Below, in pieces: positions 24,282 through 31,512 of a DNA stretch of 32,995 nt. The translations under genes were made by a program, and so were the position numbers. The stretch's first letter is position 1; each line of letters starts with the position of its first letter. Origin of the DNA: Thermococcus sp. (GTDB taxonomy: Archaea; Methanobacteriota_B; Thermococci; Thermococcales; Thermococcaceae); contig WAKU01000054.1 of the NCBI GenBank assembly GCA_015523195.1, positions 1 through 32,995 on the forward strand, read 5' to 3'. The notes under the pieces are model-generated. The model saw only the letters and a program-made list of their open reading frames with translations. It was not told the origin of the DNA and searched no databases.

Positions 24282-25005
24282 TTTCACCCCCCCGTTCCTT
24301 CTTTTCCACAACTCCAATGAGCGCTAGTCCCTCCAGTATCTCCTCAGGGTCCGCGACCCCGCTGAGCTTCCCAACGTACCTCGCCTCCACCCAGAGAAGC
24401 CCCATGCGGTGCCACTCCATCAGGGCGTTCTCCACGCGGTAGACATCGGATGGATGAAGGTACAGCCTCCCAACGAAGGAGGTAAGCCTTTCAAGCTTCT
24501 CCTCAGTTTCATCGATCTTCCTGAGCCTCTCGATTATACTCGCCGGTGCCTTTTTCTGATTTTCGCTTTCAACGCCCATCCTCTCCATGAACTCAAGCCC
24601 CTCTATCTCCCTGCCGAGGGACACCAGGGCCCTCGAAACTGTGTAGTCGTACACCCTGTGGAACTGGACGAGTCTGTCGAGGGCCACCTTCAGCCTGGCC
24701 TTGGTCGAGTAGTCCTGCGGCTTCGCGAGGATTCCCAACAGCTCCTCAAGGCGGAACTTCATCTGGTGCTCTCCCTTCTGCAGCTCCCTCAGCGTGGACT
24801 CAAGCTCCGGTCCCGCGGCAGCCATCTCCCGGTAGAGGTCGTTCACAAGCTCCATGCTCTCGTTCACTATCTCATAGAGGTTATTTACCAGCTTGTAGAG
24901 CTCCTCAGCCCCCTTCTCAGAATAGAGCTCGGGAAAACGCCTTTCGAAATTCCTGTGAAGATCCTCAAGCCGGTTGAGTATCTCCCTGCCCCTCTCTGTC
25001 CTCAT
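24247..25005 (-). CDS. Coiled-coil protein of unknown function
   Basis: This 252-residue protein consists mainly of long amphipathic helices (residues about 5-60, 65-90, 95-140, 150-185) with heptad-like Leu/Ile spacing. It ends in a short winged-helix-like unit ([25 protein letters not shown] and [16 protein letters not shown]). No enzyme motif is present. GGGGGGAGACC precedes the ATG at 25005. The overlap with the FAU-1 gene suggests joint translation and perhaps a shared RNA-related task (inference). It is divergent from moaA. Confidence 0.65.
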   Translation of the reverse strand: MRTERGREILNRLEDLHRNFERRFPELYSEKGAEELYKLVNNLYEIVNESMELVNDLYREMAAAGPELESTLRELQKGEHQMKFRLEELLGILAKPQDYSTKARLKVALDRLVQFHRVYDYTVSRALVSLGREIEGLEFMERMGVESENQKKAPASIIERLRKIDETEEKLERLTSFVGRLYLHPSDVYRVENALMEWHRMGLLWVEARYVGKLSGVADPEEILEGLALIGVVEKKERGGESVYRHRSFSSG

Positions 25006-25082
25006 GGTCTCCCCCCATCACCCTTCATTTTACCCCTACATTTACTTTTCCCATGATTGTGTTAAACAAATTTGTTTTCTTG

Positions 25083-25096
25083 AAAAAATTTATTAA
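25083..25096 (+). promoter_or_regulatory. TATA box of moaA
   Basis: AAAAAATTTATTAA is an A/T-rich BRE/TATA-like element about 35-40 bases before the ATG at 25128. The surrounding 60 bases are the most A/T-rich part of the divergent region. Confidence 0.5.
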
Positions 25097-25127
25097 CTCA
25101 AAGCGCTAAATAATGCGGGGGGAGGGG

Positions 25128-26051
25128 ATGTTCTACGACCGCTTCGGAAGGCCGGTGACGAACCTCAGGATTTCGCTCACCCAGGAGTGCAACTTTCGCT
25201 GCTTCTTCTGCCACCGCGAGGGCCAGAGGTTCTTAGCTAAAAACGAAATGACACCGGAAGAGATCGAGAGGATCGTCAGGATAGCCTCGCGCCTCGGCAT
25301 CAGGAAGGTCAAGCTCACCGGGGGCGAGCCGACGGTCAGGGAGGACGTACTGGAGATAGTGAGGCGGATAAAGTCCTATCTCATCGACCTCAGCATGACG
25401 ACCAACGGCAGCAGGCTTAAAGAGCTGGCGAGACCGCTGGCAAAGGCCGGCCTCGACCGCGTTAACGTCTCCCTCCACAGCCTCAGGAGGGAGGTTTACA
25501 AACGCATAACCGGCGTCGACATGCTTGAAACCGTTCTTGAGGGGATAGAGGAGGCGGTGAAATACCTCTCTCCCGTAAAGCTCAACATGACGGTTATGAG
25601 GGGCCTGAACGAGGATGAAATATGGGACATGGTTGACTTCGCGGCTAAAACTGGAGCGATACTCCAGCTCATCGAGCTTGAGGCCCCGAGGGAGGTTGAG
25701 GAGACTGCATTTTTCCGGAAGTACTTCTACCCGCTCAAGCCCGTTGAGAGGGAGCTTGAGAAGAGGGCCGTGGAGATGCGCGAGAGGAGGATGCACAGGC
25801 GGAAGAAGTACTTCGTTCCGACCGAGTATGGCATAGCGGAGGTTGAAGTCGTCAGGGCGATGCACAACACGGTCTTCTGCGCCAACTGCACGCGCTTGAG
25901 GGTCACCTCCAACGGGATGTTCAAGACCTGCCTGCTGAGGAACGACGACCTGATAGACTTCATAACCGCCATGAGGAACGGCGCGAGCGACGGGGAGATA
26001 GTGGAGATATTCAGGGAAGCCGTCGTCATGAGGGAGCCCTACTGGAAGTGA
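25128..26051 (+). CDS. moaA: GTP 3',8-cyclase MoaA
   Basis: This 307-residue radical SAM enzyme starts molybdenum (tungsten) cofactor synthesis by converting GTP to 3',8-cyclo-GTP. The N-terminal SAM cluster motif is CNFRCFFC (Cys21, 25, 28), with LTGGEPTVR (62-70) for SAM binding. The C-terminal cluster is [18 protein letters not shown] (Cys250, 253, 267). Start 25128 (MFYDRFGRP) follows GGGGGAGGGG; an ATG at 25113 is possible. The canonical C-terminal Gly-Gly is absent and it ends PYWK. Confidence 0.9.
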   Translation: MFYDRFGRPVTNLRISLTQECNFRCFFCHREGQRFLAKNEMTPEEIERIVRIASRLGIRKVKLTGGEPTVREDVLEIVRRIKSYLIDLSMTTNGSRLKELARPLAKAGLDRVNVSLHSLRREVYKRITGVDMLETVLEGIEEAVKYLSPVKLNMTVMRGLNEDEIWDMVDFAAKTGAILQLIELEAPREVEETAFFRKYFYPLKPVERELEKRAVEMRERRMHRRKKYFVPTEYGIAEVEVVRAMHNTVFCANCTRLRVTSNGMFKTCLLRNDDLIDFITAMRNGASDGEIVEIFREAVVMREPYWK

Positions 26052-26060
26052 AGCTTTTAA
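26049..26060 (+). promoter_or_regulatory. TATA box of the methyltransferase gene
   Basis: GAAGCTTTTAAG stands about 30 bases before the ATG at 26089, overlapping the moaA stop. No ribosome site is seen, so the transcript is probably leaderless or nearly so. Confidence 0.5.
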
Positions 26061-26088
26061 GGTGCCGACCGAACCCCTTCTGATACAT

Positions 26089-27099
26089 ATGCCCGCGCTA
26101 AAGGTTCCAAAGCGAGAGGCAGAGCCCGTGAAGAGGAAACTGAAGAGGCTGAACCTCTACGACGGAAAGAGAAGACCGAAGAGGGTGGGTGATTTCGTCC
26201 TCCTCCCAGTTGTTGACGGCGATGAGGTCAGCTTGCTCGGCTACGAGGTTCTACCGGTTGAGCTCCCGCTGAGGCCTGAAAGGCAGATATACAAGAACCT
26301 TGAGAGCGTTTTGGCGGAGAGGCTGAGCGGGGAGGAGCTGAAGCACCTGAGGAGGTACGACGTGATAGGAGACATAGCGGTAGTTCAAATACCGCCGGAG
26401 CTCGAAGGCCGGACCGCCGATATAATCTGGGGCCTCCGGAAGGTTCACCCCTTCATCAGGGTAATCGCTAAGAAGGGCTTCCACGAGGGCAAATTCAGGG
26501 TAAGGGACTACTCGATAATCTGGGGCGAGAAAAGGCTCGAAACAATCCATAAGGAGAACGGCGTCGAGATAAAGGTTGATCTAAGCAGGGCCTTCTTCAA
26601 TCCTCGAATGAAAGGCGAGCGATACCGCCTGGCCCAGCTCGTTCGCGATGGTGAGAGGATTCTAATACCCTTCGCGGGTGTTCTGCCCTACGCGCTCGTC
26701 ATAGCACGCTATAGGAAGGTAAAGATCACGGCGGTCGAGCTGAACAGGGAAGCCTACGAGCTCGGCCTTGAGAACATCGAGCTGAACAGGAAACGCTTGA
26801 AGGGCGAGATAGAGTTCATACACAGCGATGCCTTTGAGGTTCTACCTGAGCTCCCCACTTACGACCGCGTGATAAGCCCAACGCCGCGGGGCGTTGATGC
26901 TTTAGCTTTAACGCTGAGCAAGGCCGAGAGGTGGCTCCACTACTACGACTTCGTTGGCGAGGCCGAGCTTGGTGACTTCAGGAGGAGAATAATCGGGGAG
27001 TGCTCAAGGCAGGGAAAAGATTGCGAGGTGAGGGTGAAGAAGGTGAGCGACTTTAAGCCACGAGTTTTTAAGGTTTGCGCGGATGTGGTGGTGAAGTAA
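26089..27099 (+). CDS. Trm5/TYW2-like SAM methyltransferase
   Basis: This 336-residue class I methyltransferase resembles the Trm5/TYW2 group that acts on position 37 of tRNA. An N-terminal RNA-binding-like part has YKNLESVLAERLS and RRYDVIGDIAVVQIP. It is followed by VDLSRAFFNPRMKGERYRLA, the SAM loop PFAGVLPYALVIAR and the acidic-strand motif TAVELNREAYELGLENIELN. The usual catalytic NLP/NPP-type motif is replaced by ISPTPRG, so it may be a diverged paralogue with another target or chemistry. The ATG at 26089 fits the TATA position. Confidence 0.8.
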   Translation: MPALKVPKREAEPVKRKLKRLNLYDGKRRPKRVGDFVLLPVVDGDEVSLLGYEVLPVELPLRPERQIYKNLESVLAERLSGEELKHLRRYDVIGDIAVVQIPPELEGRTADIIWGLRKVHPFIRVIAKKGFHEGKFRVRDYSIIWGEKRLETIHKENGVEIKVDLSRAFFNPRMKGERYRLAQLVRDGERILIPFAGVLPYALVIARYRKVKITAVELNREAYELGLENIELNRKRLKGEIEFIHSDAFEVLPELPTYDRVISPTPRGVDALALTLSKAERWLHYYDFVGEAELGDFRRRIIGECSRQGKDCEVRVKKVSDFKPRVFKVCADVVVK

Positions 27100-27117
27100 C
27101 GGACTCCGAACGGCATT

Positions 27118-27160
27118 GGTTGCATGGCTATGCAACTCCTTTACTCAGGCTTCTTTTTGA
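27118..27160 (+). terminator. Hairpin and T-tract after the methyltransferase gene
   Basis: GTTGCAT (27119-27125) and ATGCAAC (27130-27136) form a perfect seven-pair stem with a four-base loop. TTCTTTTTGATAATTT follows about 20 bases later. This is a plausible end for the 26089 transcript. Confidence 0.5.
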
Positions 27161-27200
27161 TAATTTGAATAGATGATATGATTTTAAGAAGGGGATAAAC

Positions 27201-27211
27201 CTTATATTTAA
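27201..27211 (+). promoter_or_regulatory. TATA box of the ABC transporter operon, with long leader
   Basis: CTTATATTTAA is a strong TATA element but lies about 115 bases before the ATG at 27326, giving a leader of roughly 90 bases, long for this genome. The leader contains the hairpin GGTGG GAT CCACC (27264-27276). A second A/T-rich spot near 27230 could be an alternative. Confidence 0.5.
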
Positions 27212-27325
27212 AGTAGAAATTTCGTATTTGTGAAGTGAAAAAAAGCGGAGTAGCTTACAATCCGGTGGGATCCACCATTGAGATGTGAAGTTTGTTGAAG
27301 ACCACGCAATTGGGGGATGCTTGAA

Positions 27326-28123
27326 ATGAGACGTTCCGCTGCCCTTTCACTTCTCATCCTATTCCTGCTGGTGCAGTCTTATGCGGCGGTTGCCGGGGCA
27401 CCATTAGCCTGGAGGGGAGACTTTGTAGTGCTTGGAAAGATCAACGCAGGGTATACCTTCACCCTGACGAACCTGACCTACGAGGACAACGGTTCGATTT
27501 ACACCGCCGTTCTGTGGCTTAAAATCACAAGGTGTGTGAACCTCAACCTTTCCTGCCCGAGGACAAAGAGGGTCTCTTTTGTGGTTAAGAAGGACACCAA
27601 CACATTCATCCTCGATGGGAAGCCCGCGTTCTTCGCCTTTTACTGGGCCGGATATACTCTTTCCCGAACTTTCTACAACCTCGGCAACGAGCTTAAACCA
27701 TCGAGGACCGAGATATACCTCCACAACAGCAGCGAGGGAAACCGTATAGGATGGGGCGTGGATCTTGAGGGACGTCCGAGGATTATCGAGAAGTGCACGG
27801 CGTTTTCGATACCGCAGGCCAATGGGAAGTTCCTGAACCAGAGCCCTAAGTGTGTAAGGGCAGGGCCCCGGAACTTCACCACGGACATCGTTTTTAAAGG
27901 CCCCTACCCTGTCACCGGTGAGGTTTATTACAGCTCGGATCCCTTTGGCATTGCAGAAGATCATCCCGTGCTGATAAACTTTGACGTGGTAGACTCACCG
28001 CAGGCTAAGAGCTTTCTCAGATCTGTGAAGGACATCCCCGGAAATAGTCCGCTCAAGCTTTACCTGGCCGGGCTCGCTGCTGCCGTCCTTTTAGGCCTGC
28101 TCCTCTGGAGGTGGAGGAGTTGA
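27326..28123 (+). CDS. Exported protein with C-terminal membrane anchor (ABC operon)
   Basis: This 265-residue protein has an N-terminal signal helix (SAALSLLILFLLVQSYAAVAG). A large beta-rich outer domain follows, with four cysteines (about 71, 78, 161, 179) that could form two disulfides. One C-terminal helix (LYLAGLAAAVLLGLLLW) ends with RWRS. It is not a typical substrate-binding lipoprotein: no lipobox. No family is recognised. GGGGGAT lies before the ATG at 27326; an ATG at 27317 is possible. It is the first gene of a four-gene operon with an ABC permease and ATPase. Confidence 0.7.
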   Translation: MRRSAALSLLILFLLVQSYAAVAGAPLAWRGDFVVLGKINAGYTFTLTNLTYEDNGSIYTAVLWLKITRCVNLNLSCPRTKRVSFVVKKDTNTFILDGKPAFFAFYWAGYTLSRTFYNLGNELKPSRTEIYLHNSSEGNRIGWGVDLEGRPRIIEKCTAFSIPQANGKFLNQSPKCVRAGPRNFTTDIVFKGPYPVTGEVYYSSDPFGIAEDHPVLINFDVVDSPQAKSFLRSVKDIPGNSPLKLYLAGLAAAVLLGLLLWRWRS

Positions 28124-28917
28124 GATCGGTAAAGTTCGTTGGGGTTGAACTCAGGTCAATGCCCCAGTTTATCTCCATCTTGGTCTCCGCCCCGGCAATC
28201 TTGGTCTACATCGTGTGGAACAGACTCTCCAGTGCGACCGTTGTCACAGGATCCTCCGTCTTCCCCCTTCCCCCAAACCACGATCTTCAGGCTCAGGTGC
28301 TCGCCAACCTCACTAAGGACACCAGCATCTTCGTATCTTTTGACCTTGCACAATGGAAGGCGTTTTTCAACGCGGTTTCAGCAGCTGTGGTGTTTGATTT
28401 CATTCTCGGTGGCATTCTCGGGGTCTTCATCTTTGGGGTTCCCATAGCGAGGGGAACCGTGATACACGACATCGCCGCACTGGGAAGTAAGGGAAGAGTA
28501 CTTGCCGTGAGAACCCTCTTTTTAGTCCTCTGCGCCACTTTGCTCTCATCTCTCACCGCTGTTTTTCTGTACTACCTGCCACCCGGGTTCGGGGTATCAC
28601 CTGATGTCAGGTTCTTTTTCGTCCTCCTCGGAACGTCATTCCTCTCTATACTCTCCTCCGCGTTTCTAACTCTCCTCCTTACGGCCCTGTCCCGGGATCT
28701 GGTGGTTCCGGTTTTAGGGGTTTTTACGGTCTTCGTGGGCATCCTTGCGGGCGGGAATTTTGCCCGCCTGTTGCTTCCTTTTAAGGATCTCACGTTTATA
28801 CTTTGGACTCATTCCCACTTTGGTCACCCCGGCGATTACCTGTACGCGGGGTTCCTCTTATACATCGTTCTCAGTGTACTGGCGGTTAAGGCCTTTGAGG
28901 GGGGTGATTTCTATTAG
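28120..28917 (+). CDS. ABC-2-type transporter permease
   Basis: This roughly 265-residue protein has six hydrophobic segments. Between the second and third is a coupling-helix-like stretch (ARGTVIHDIAALGSKGRVLAVRTLFL) typical of ABC-2 exporters, where polar residues contact the ATPase. One larger outside loop follows the first helix. The start is uncertain: TTG 28120 has GGAGGTG at proper distance and overlaps the previous stop (TTGA), and GTG 28111 is the alternative. With the ATPase at 29313 it should make an exporter. The cargo is unknown. Confidence 0.75.
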   Translation: MRSVKFVGVELRSMPQFISILVSAPAILVYIVWNRLSSATVVTGSSVFPLPPNHDLQAQVLANLTKDTSIFVSFDLAQWKAFFNAVSAAVVFDFILGGILGVFIFGVPIARGTVIHDIAALGSKGRVLAVRTLFLVLCATLLSSLTAVFLYYLPPGFGVSPDVRFFFVLLGTSFLSILSSAFLTLLLTALSRDLVVPVLGVFTVFVGILAGGNFARLLLPFKDLTFILWTHSHFGHPGDYLYAGFLLYIVLSVLAVKAFEGGDFY

Positions 28918-29347
28918 GAAGGTCTTCTTGGTCCTGTTTGTGGTTGCTTCACTGCTCTCCGTTGGAACAGCATGGGGGCTCTATCTCCACGCTTCGTCAT
29001 CCCCAGTTGGGGTGGAAGTTCTGTTCCAGTTCCCAGCGACTGGAAAAGGGTTCAACATGGTTCAGGCGGCCAACAAGGAGATCGTGCTCCCCTTAACTGG
29101 GGAGTATTCGGTTGATATGAGGGGCAACGCGGAACTTTACATCCAGACGGCTTCAAAACTCTATAAGAACCCAGTGAAGATCAGCATTAAGGGAAGCAGG
29201 GTTGTCAGAGTTATAATTCTCAACCAGAGCTCTGATGTTCGCGTCGAGTTCCAACACGAGGGGGCGCCCACCTATGCCCTTCCACTGGTTGCCATAGCTC
29301 TTTCGGGGGTGATTGGCTTTGCTGTTGGAATGCTCAAATTTGAGTAA
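28904..29347 (+). CDS. Small protein with two membrane helices (ABC operon)
   Basis: This 147-residue protein has an N-terminal helix (VFLVLFVVASLLSVGTAWGLYL), an outer beta-rich domain of about 85 residues and a C-terminal helix (LPLVAIALSGVIGFAVGML). Its topology repeats in smaller form that of the first gene of the operon. The GTG at 28904 overlaps the permease stop by 14 bases; GAGGGGGGTGA lies on top of it, so an ATT at 28913 would actually be better spaced. No family is recognised. It may be an accessory subunit of the exporter (inference). Confidence 0.65.
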   Translation: MISIRKVFLVLFVVASLLSVGTAWGLYLHASSSPVGVEVLFQFPATGKGFNMVQAANKEIVLPLTGEYSVDMRGNAELYIQTASKLYKNPVKISIKGSRVVRVIILNQSSDVRVEFQHEGAPTYALPLVAIALSGVIGFAVGMLKFE

Positions 29348-30116
29348 GTCATACGGCAATGTAAAAGCACTGCAGAACGTCTCATTCTCCCTTGCGGACG
29401 GGCTGTCCCTAATCTTGGGCCCCAATGGAAGTGGGAAGACGACGTTTTTGAAGATACTCTCCAAGATCATCGAGCCGGATGATGGAAGCATTGTCCTCAG
29501 GGGCAGGAATTACAAGGAGTACCCGCCTCATAAAATTGGATTTTCGTTTGAGAAGACTGTCATGCTCCCCAGGGTTAAAGTCAGGGACTACTTGGAGGCC
29601 GTTGCGGAGTATCGTGGCTTGGATAACGTTGATGAGGTTGTCGACATGTTTGGGCTCAGAGAATACCAGGGGGCAAGGTTCAAGGAGCTATCTCAGGGAT
29701 ACAAACGGAGGTTTTTGGTAGCAGCTGCCTTCGTGGGAAAGCCCGATGTTGTTTTCTTGGACGAACCGTTCAGCAACTTGGACGTGATCTCAAAGGTGGA
29801 GCTAAGCAGGACGTTTCAGGAAATGAAAGGGGAGGTCAGCATCGTCATAGTTTCCCACATAATCTCAGGGTTGAGGAACTTGGATTCATTGGTTCTGCTC
29901 CACAACGGAAGGGTTGTGGTGAACAGAGTAGGGGATAGGGCTAAGACCGTAGGGGGCTTTAGGGCCGTCTTCCAAGACGGATCGGTGGTGGAAGATGATG
30001 TTGGGGAGCTCATGAAGCGGATCAGGGAAGGAAAAGAGCTTGCCCGTATTGAACCGATAACCCCGGAAGACGTGATATACGAGACGCTGAGAGGCAAGGA
30101 ACGTAGGCTCCAGTAG
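29313..30116 (+). CDS. ABC transporter ATP-binding protein
   Basis: This roughly 267-residue nucleotide-binding domain has Walker A GPNGSGKTT (about 36-44), the signature LSQGYKRR in place of the usual LSGGQ, Walker B VVFLDEP, and the switch His in IVSH. A C-terminal tail of about 50 residues (FRAVFQDGSVVEDDV and ITPEDVIYETLRG) is like those of ABC-2 exporter ATPases. The start is uncertain (TTG 29313, 29319 or 29325), with GGGGGTGAT just upstream. It overlaps the previous gene by about 35 bases and ends the operon. Confidence 0.88.
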   Translation: MALLLECSNLSKSYGNVKALQNVSFSLADGLSLILGPNGSGKTTFLKILSKIIEPDDGSIVLRGRNYKEYPPHKIGFSFEKTVMLPRVKVRDYLEAVAEYRGLDNVDEVVDMFGLREYQGARFKELSQGYKRRFLVAAAFVGKPDVVFLDEPFSNLDVISKVELSRTFQEMKGEVSIVIVSHIISGLRNLDSLVLLHNGRVVVNRVGDRAKTVGGFRAVFQDGSVVEDDVGELMKRIREGKELARIEPITPEDVIYETLRGKERRLQ

Positions 30117-30166
30117 CGGCTGTTTTTGCGACTTTTATCAGCGCTCTTTAGTGGTTACGGGGCAGT

Positions 30167-30217
30167 CTGTAAGCTTACAGTGAGAGCCCTCAATGTCTGC
30201 GCGGACGTGAGGGTTCT
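30167..30217 (+). terminator. Palindrome and hairpin after the ABC operon
   Basis: CTGTAAGCTTACAG (30167-30180) is a perfect 14-base palindrome. It is followed by AGAGCCCTCA (30183-30192), which pairs over ten positions (one G-U) with TGAGGGTTCT (30208-30217). The loop between them is itself able to fold. A terminator or processing structure is possible; it could also be a small RNA. T-runs lie earlier (30121-30136). Confidence 0.4.
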
Positions 30218-30287
30218 GATCCACCATTTCTGATGAACCTCGAAAAAGCTAAGTATCAAACGAGAGAAATAGAAATTGGTGACAGAA

Positions 30288-30695
30288 ATGTGTGGCTATT
30301 ATGAGAGCATTTCTGGGTTCCGGTACTGGGATGCCAAAGCATGGAAACAATACATCCAACAAAACATTGCACCGTTATACCCAATAACCACTACGCTCCT
30401 TGAAGTTAGGGGCGAACTTGCCCCGTACACCGGTAATTCCCTTGACGTAATCACAAATTCAAGAAGAGAACTACTGCCGTTTCTCGCAGGCGGGATTAAG
30501 GACGGGGATTACTCGAAGTACAGCCTTGCAAAACTTACCCGGCTTATCTACGGAATTTATGTAGATCCTCGTGAATTCTCAAGTGCCGTCTCAAGCTTGG
30601 GAGAAGAGGGGTTAAGTGAAGTCGTTGTTAAAGCAGAGAAAAAAGGAGAATTCCGTTTTTCTTCGCTTGATGAGCGGTCTAAATCGGCTAAGTAG
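30288..30695 (+). CDS. Hypothetical protein, first gene of the right-end island
   Basis: This 135-residue protein starts MCGYYESISGFRYWD at the ATG at 30288, with GGTGAC five bases upstream. It is soluble and mostly helical, without recognised motifs. Codons are visibly A/T-richer than in the genes to the left, which suggests later acquisition. Its 3' end overlaps the next gene by 80 bases in another frame across an A6 run (30639-30644). The two may be one gene split by a single-base shift, or genuinely overlapping genes. Confidence 0.5.
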   Translation: MCGYYESISGFRYWDAKAWKQYIQQNIAPLYPITTTLLEVRGELAPYTGNSLDVITNSRRELLPFLAGGIKDGDYSKYSLAKLTRLIYGIYVDPREFSSAVSSLGEEGLSEVVVKAEKKGEFRFSSLDERSKSAK

Positions 30696-31512
30696 CCACG
30701 TGCTCGAACTTGCAGATATTGGCCCTTCCGAAATCTCAATCCCGTCTTCTGACGAGATAATCAAACAGCCGGAGAAAATACTGGACGTCCTTAAGGAATT
30801 TTACAGATTCAGTATTTCGCTCAGTGCAAATCACAACTACTACACATTCTTTATTGTCAGCACTAGGGGAACACACTGGAAAGCACTAAGAGAGGGTTAT
30901 CACAAACTGGAGGAGAATCTAGACGGGATACAGGAATTCTTGGGATTAGAAGAGATATTTATTCCCGAAACCGGAAAAGAAGACGTCCAGAGAGATTACA
31001 CAATCTGGAGCCATTCGAGGAATGGCATTGCGGACAGCATTTACTGGATGCAGTTTGGACTCTGGGGACGCTTCAACTTTGAAGTGGAGACCGAAATAAA
31101 CAAGCCTATCCAAGATGCGCTCAAATACATAACCAAGAATCCCGAGGACTTAGCAAAAGACCATAGAAGACTCGTGAAAGAGACTCTGGGAGATCCAAGG
31201 GAGATACATATTGGAAATGAGCGGTTTTACCCGAAGGATAGCTATGACCTGAAAATCGAGGGACTGTGGATAACGGATTGGCCAAATGAAACGTTGATAT
31301 CCGACGCCAAATTCACCAATGCGGCGGGTGTGGCTAGGGATGTGATTATACGCGAACATTCGAAACCCAAACTTTCTCTTATAGACTTCCTTGACAAACT
31401 TGGGCCGTATGTGTTCACAGGGTACGGGGAGATTTCAAGACATCCAAAACACAAGGGGTCCCTCAAATACTACGGGAACATCCCAATGAACGCCGTCTGG
31501 TGGTTGGGATGA
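30616..31512 (+). CDS. Hypothetical protein, second gene of the right-end island
   Basis: This 298-residue protein is read from the GTG at 30616, five bases after GAGGGG; an ATG at 30670 would give 280 residues. It is soluble, with aromatic-rich segments (NHNYYTFFIVSTRGTHW, ADSIYWMQFGLWGRFNFEVE). A Lys/His-rich C-terminal half ends NAVWWLG. No domain is recognised. Codon use is A/T-rich like its neighbours. Its TGA overlaps the next gene's ATG (ATGA), so translation is coupled and the two products probably act together. Confidence 0.6.
   Translation: MKSLLKQRKKENSVFLRLMSGLNRLSSHVLELADIGPSEISIPSSDEIIKQPEKILDVLKEFYRFSISLSANHNYYTFFIVSTRGTHWKALREGYHKLEENLDGIQEFLGLEEIFIPETGKEDVQRDYTIWSHSRNGIADSIYWMQFGLWGRFNFEVETEINKPIQDALKYITKNPEDLAKDHRRLVKETLGDPREIHIGNERFYPKDSYDLKIEGLWITDWPNETLISDAKFTNAAGVARDVIIREHSKPKLSLIDFLDKLGPYVFTGYGEISRHPKHKGSLKYYGNIPMNAVWWLG

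Noticed and set aside
27252-30228. AGCTTACA...GATCCACCATT occurs both before (27252-27279) and after (30172-30228) the ABC operon, suggesting flanking repeats.
   Set aside because: The shared blocks are only 8 and 11 bases and their spacing differs by 29 bases. In a 33-kb window several such pairs are expected by chance, so it is not kept as a cassette boundary.
30204-30228. GGGTTCTGATCCACC resembled a tRNA T-arm and acceptor end.
   Set aside because: No anticodon arm, D-arm or acceptor partner is found upstream; the complementarity is explained by the local hairpin.
30208-30236. CTGA followed by TGATGA looked like the D' and C' boxes of a C/D guide RNA.
   Set aside because: The spacer between them is 11 bases, and no matching C box upstream or D box downstream is present at guide distance.
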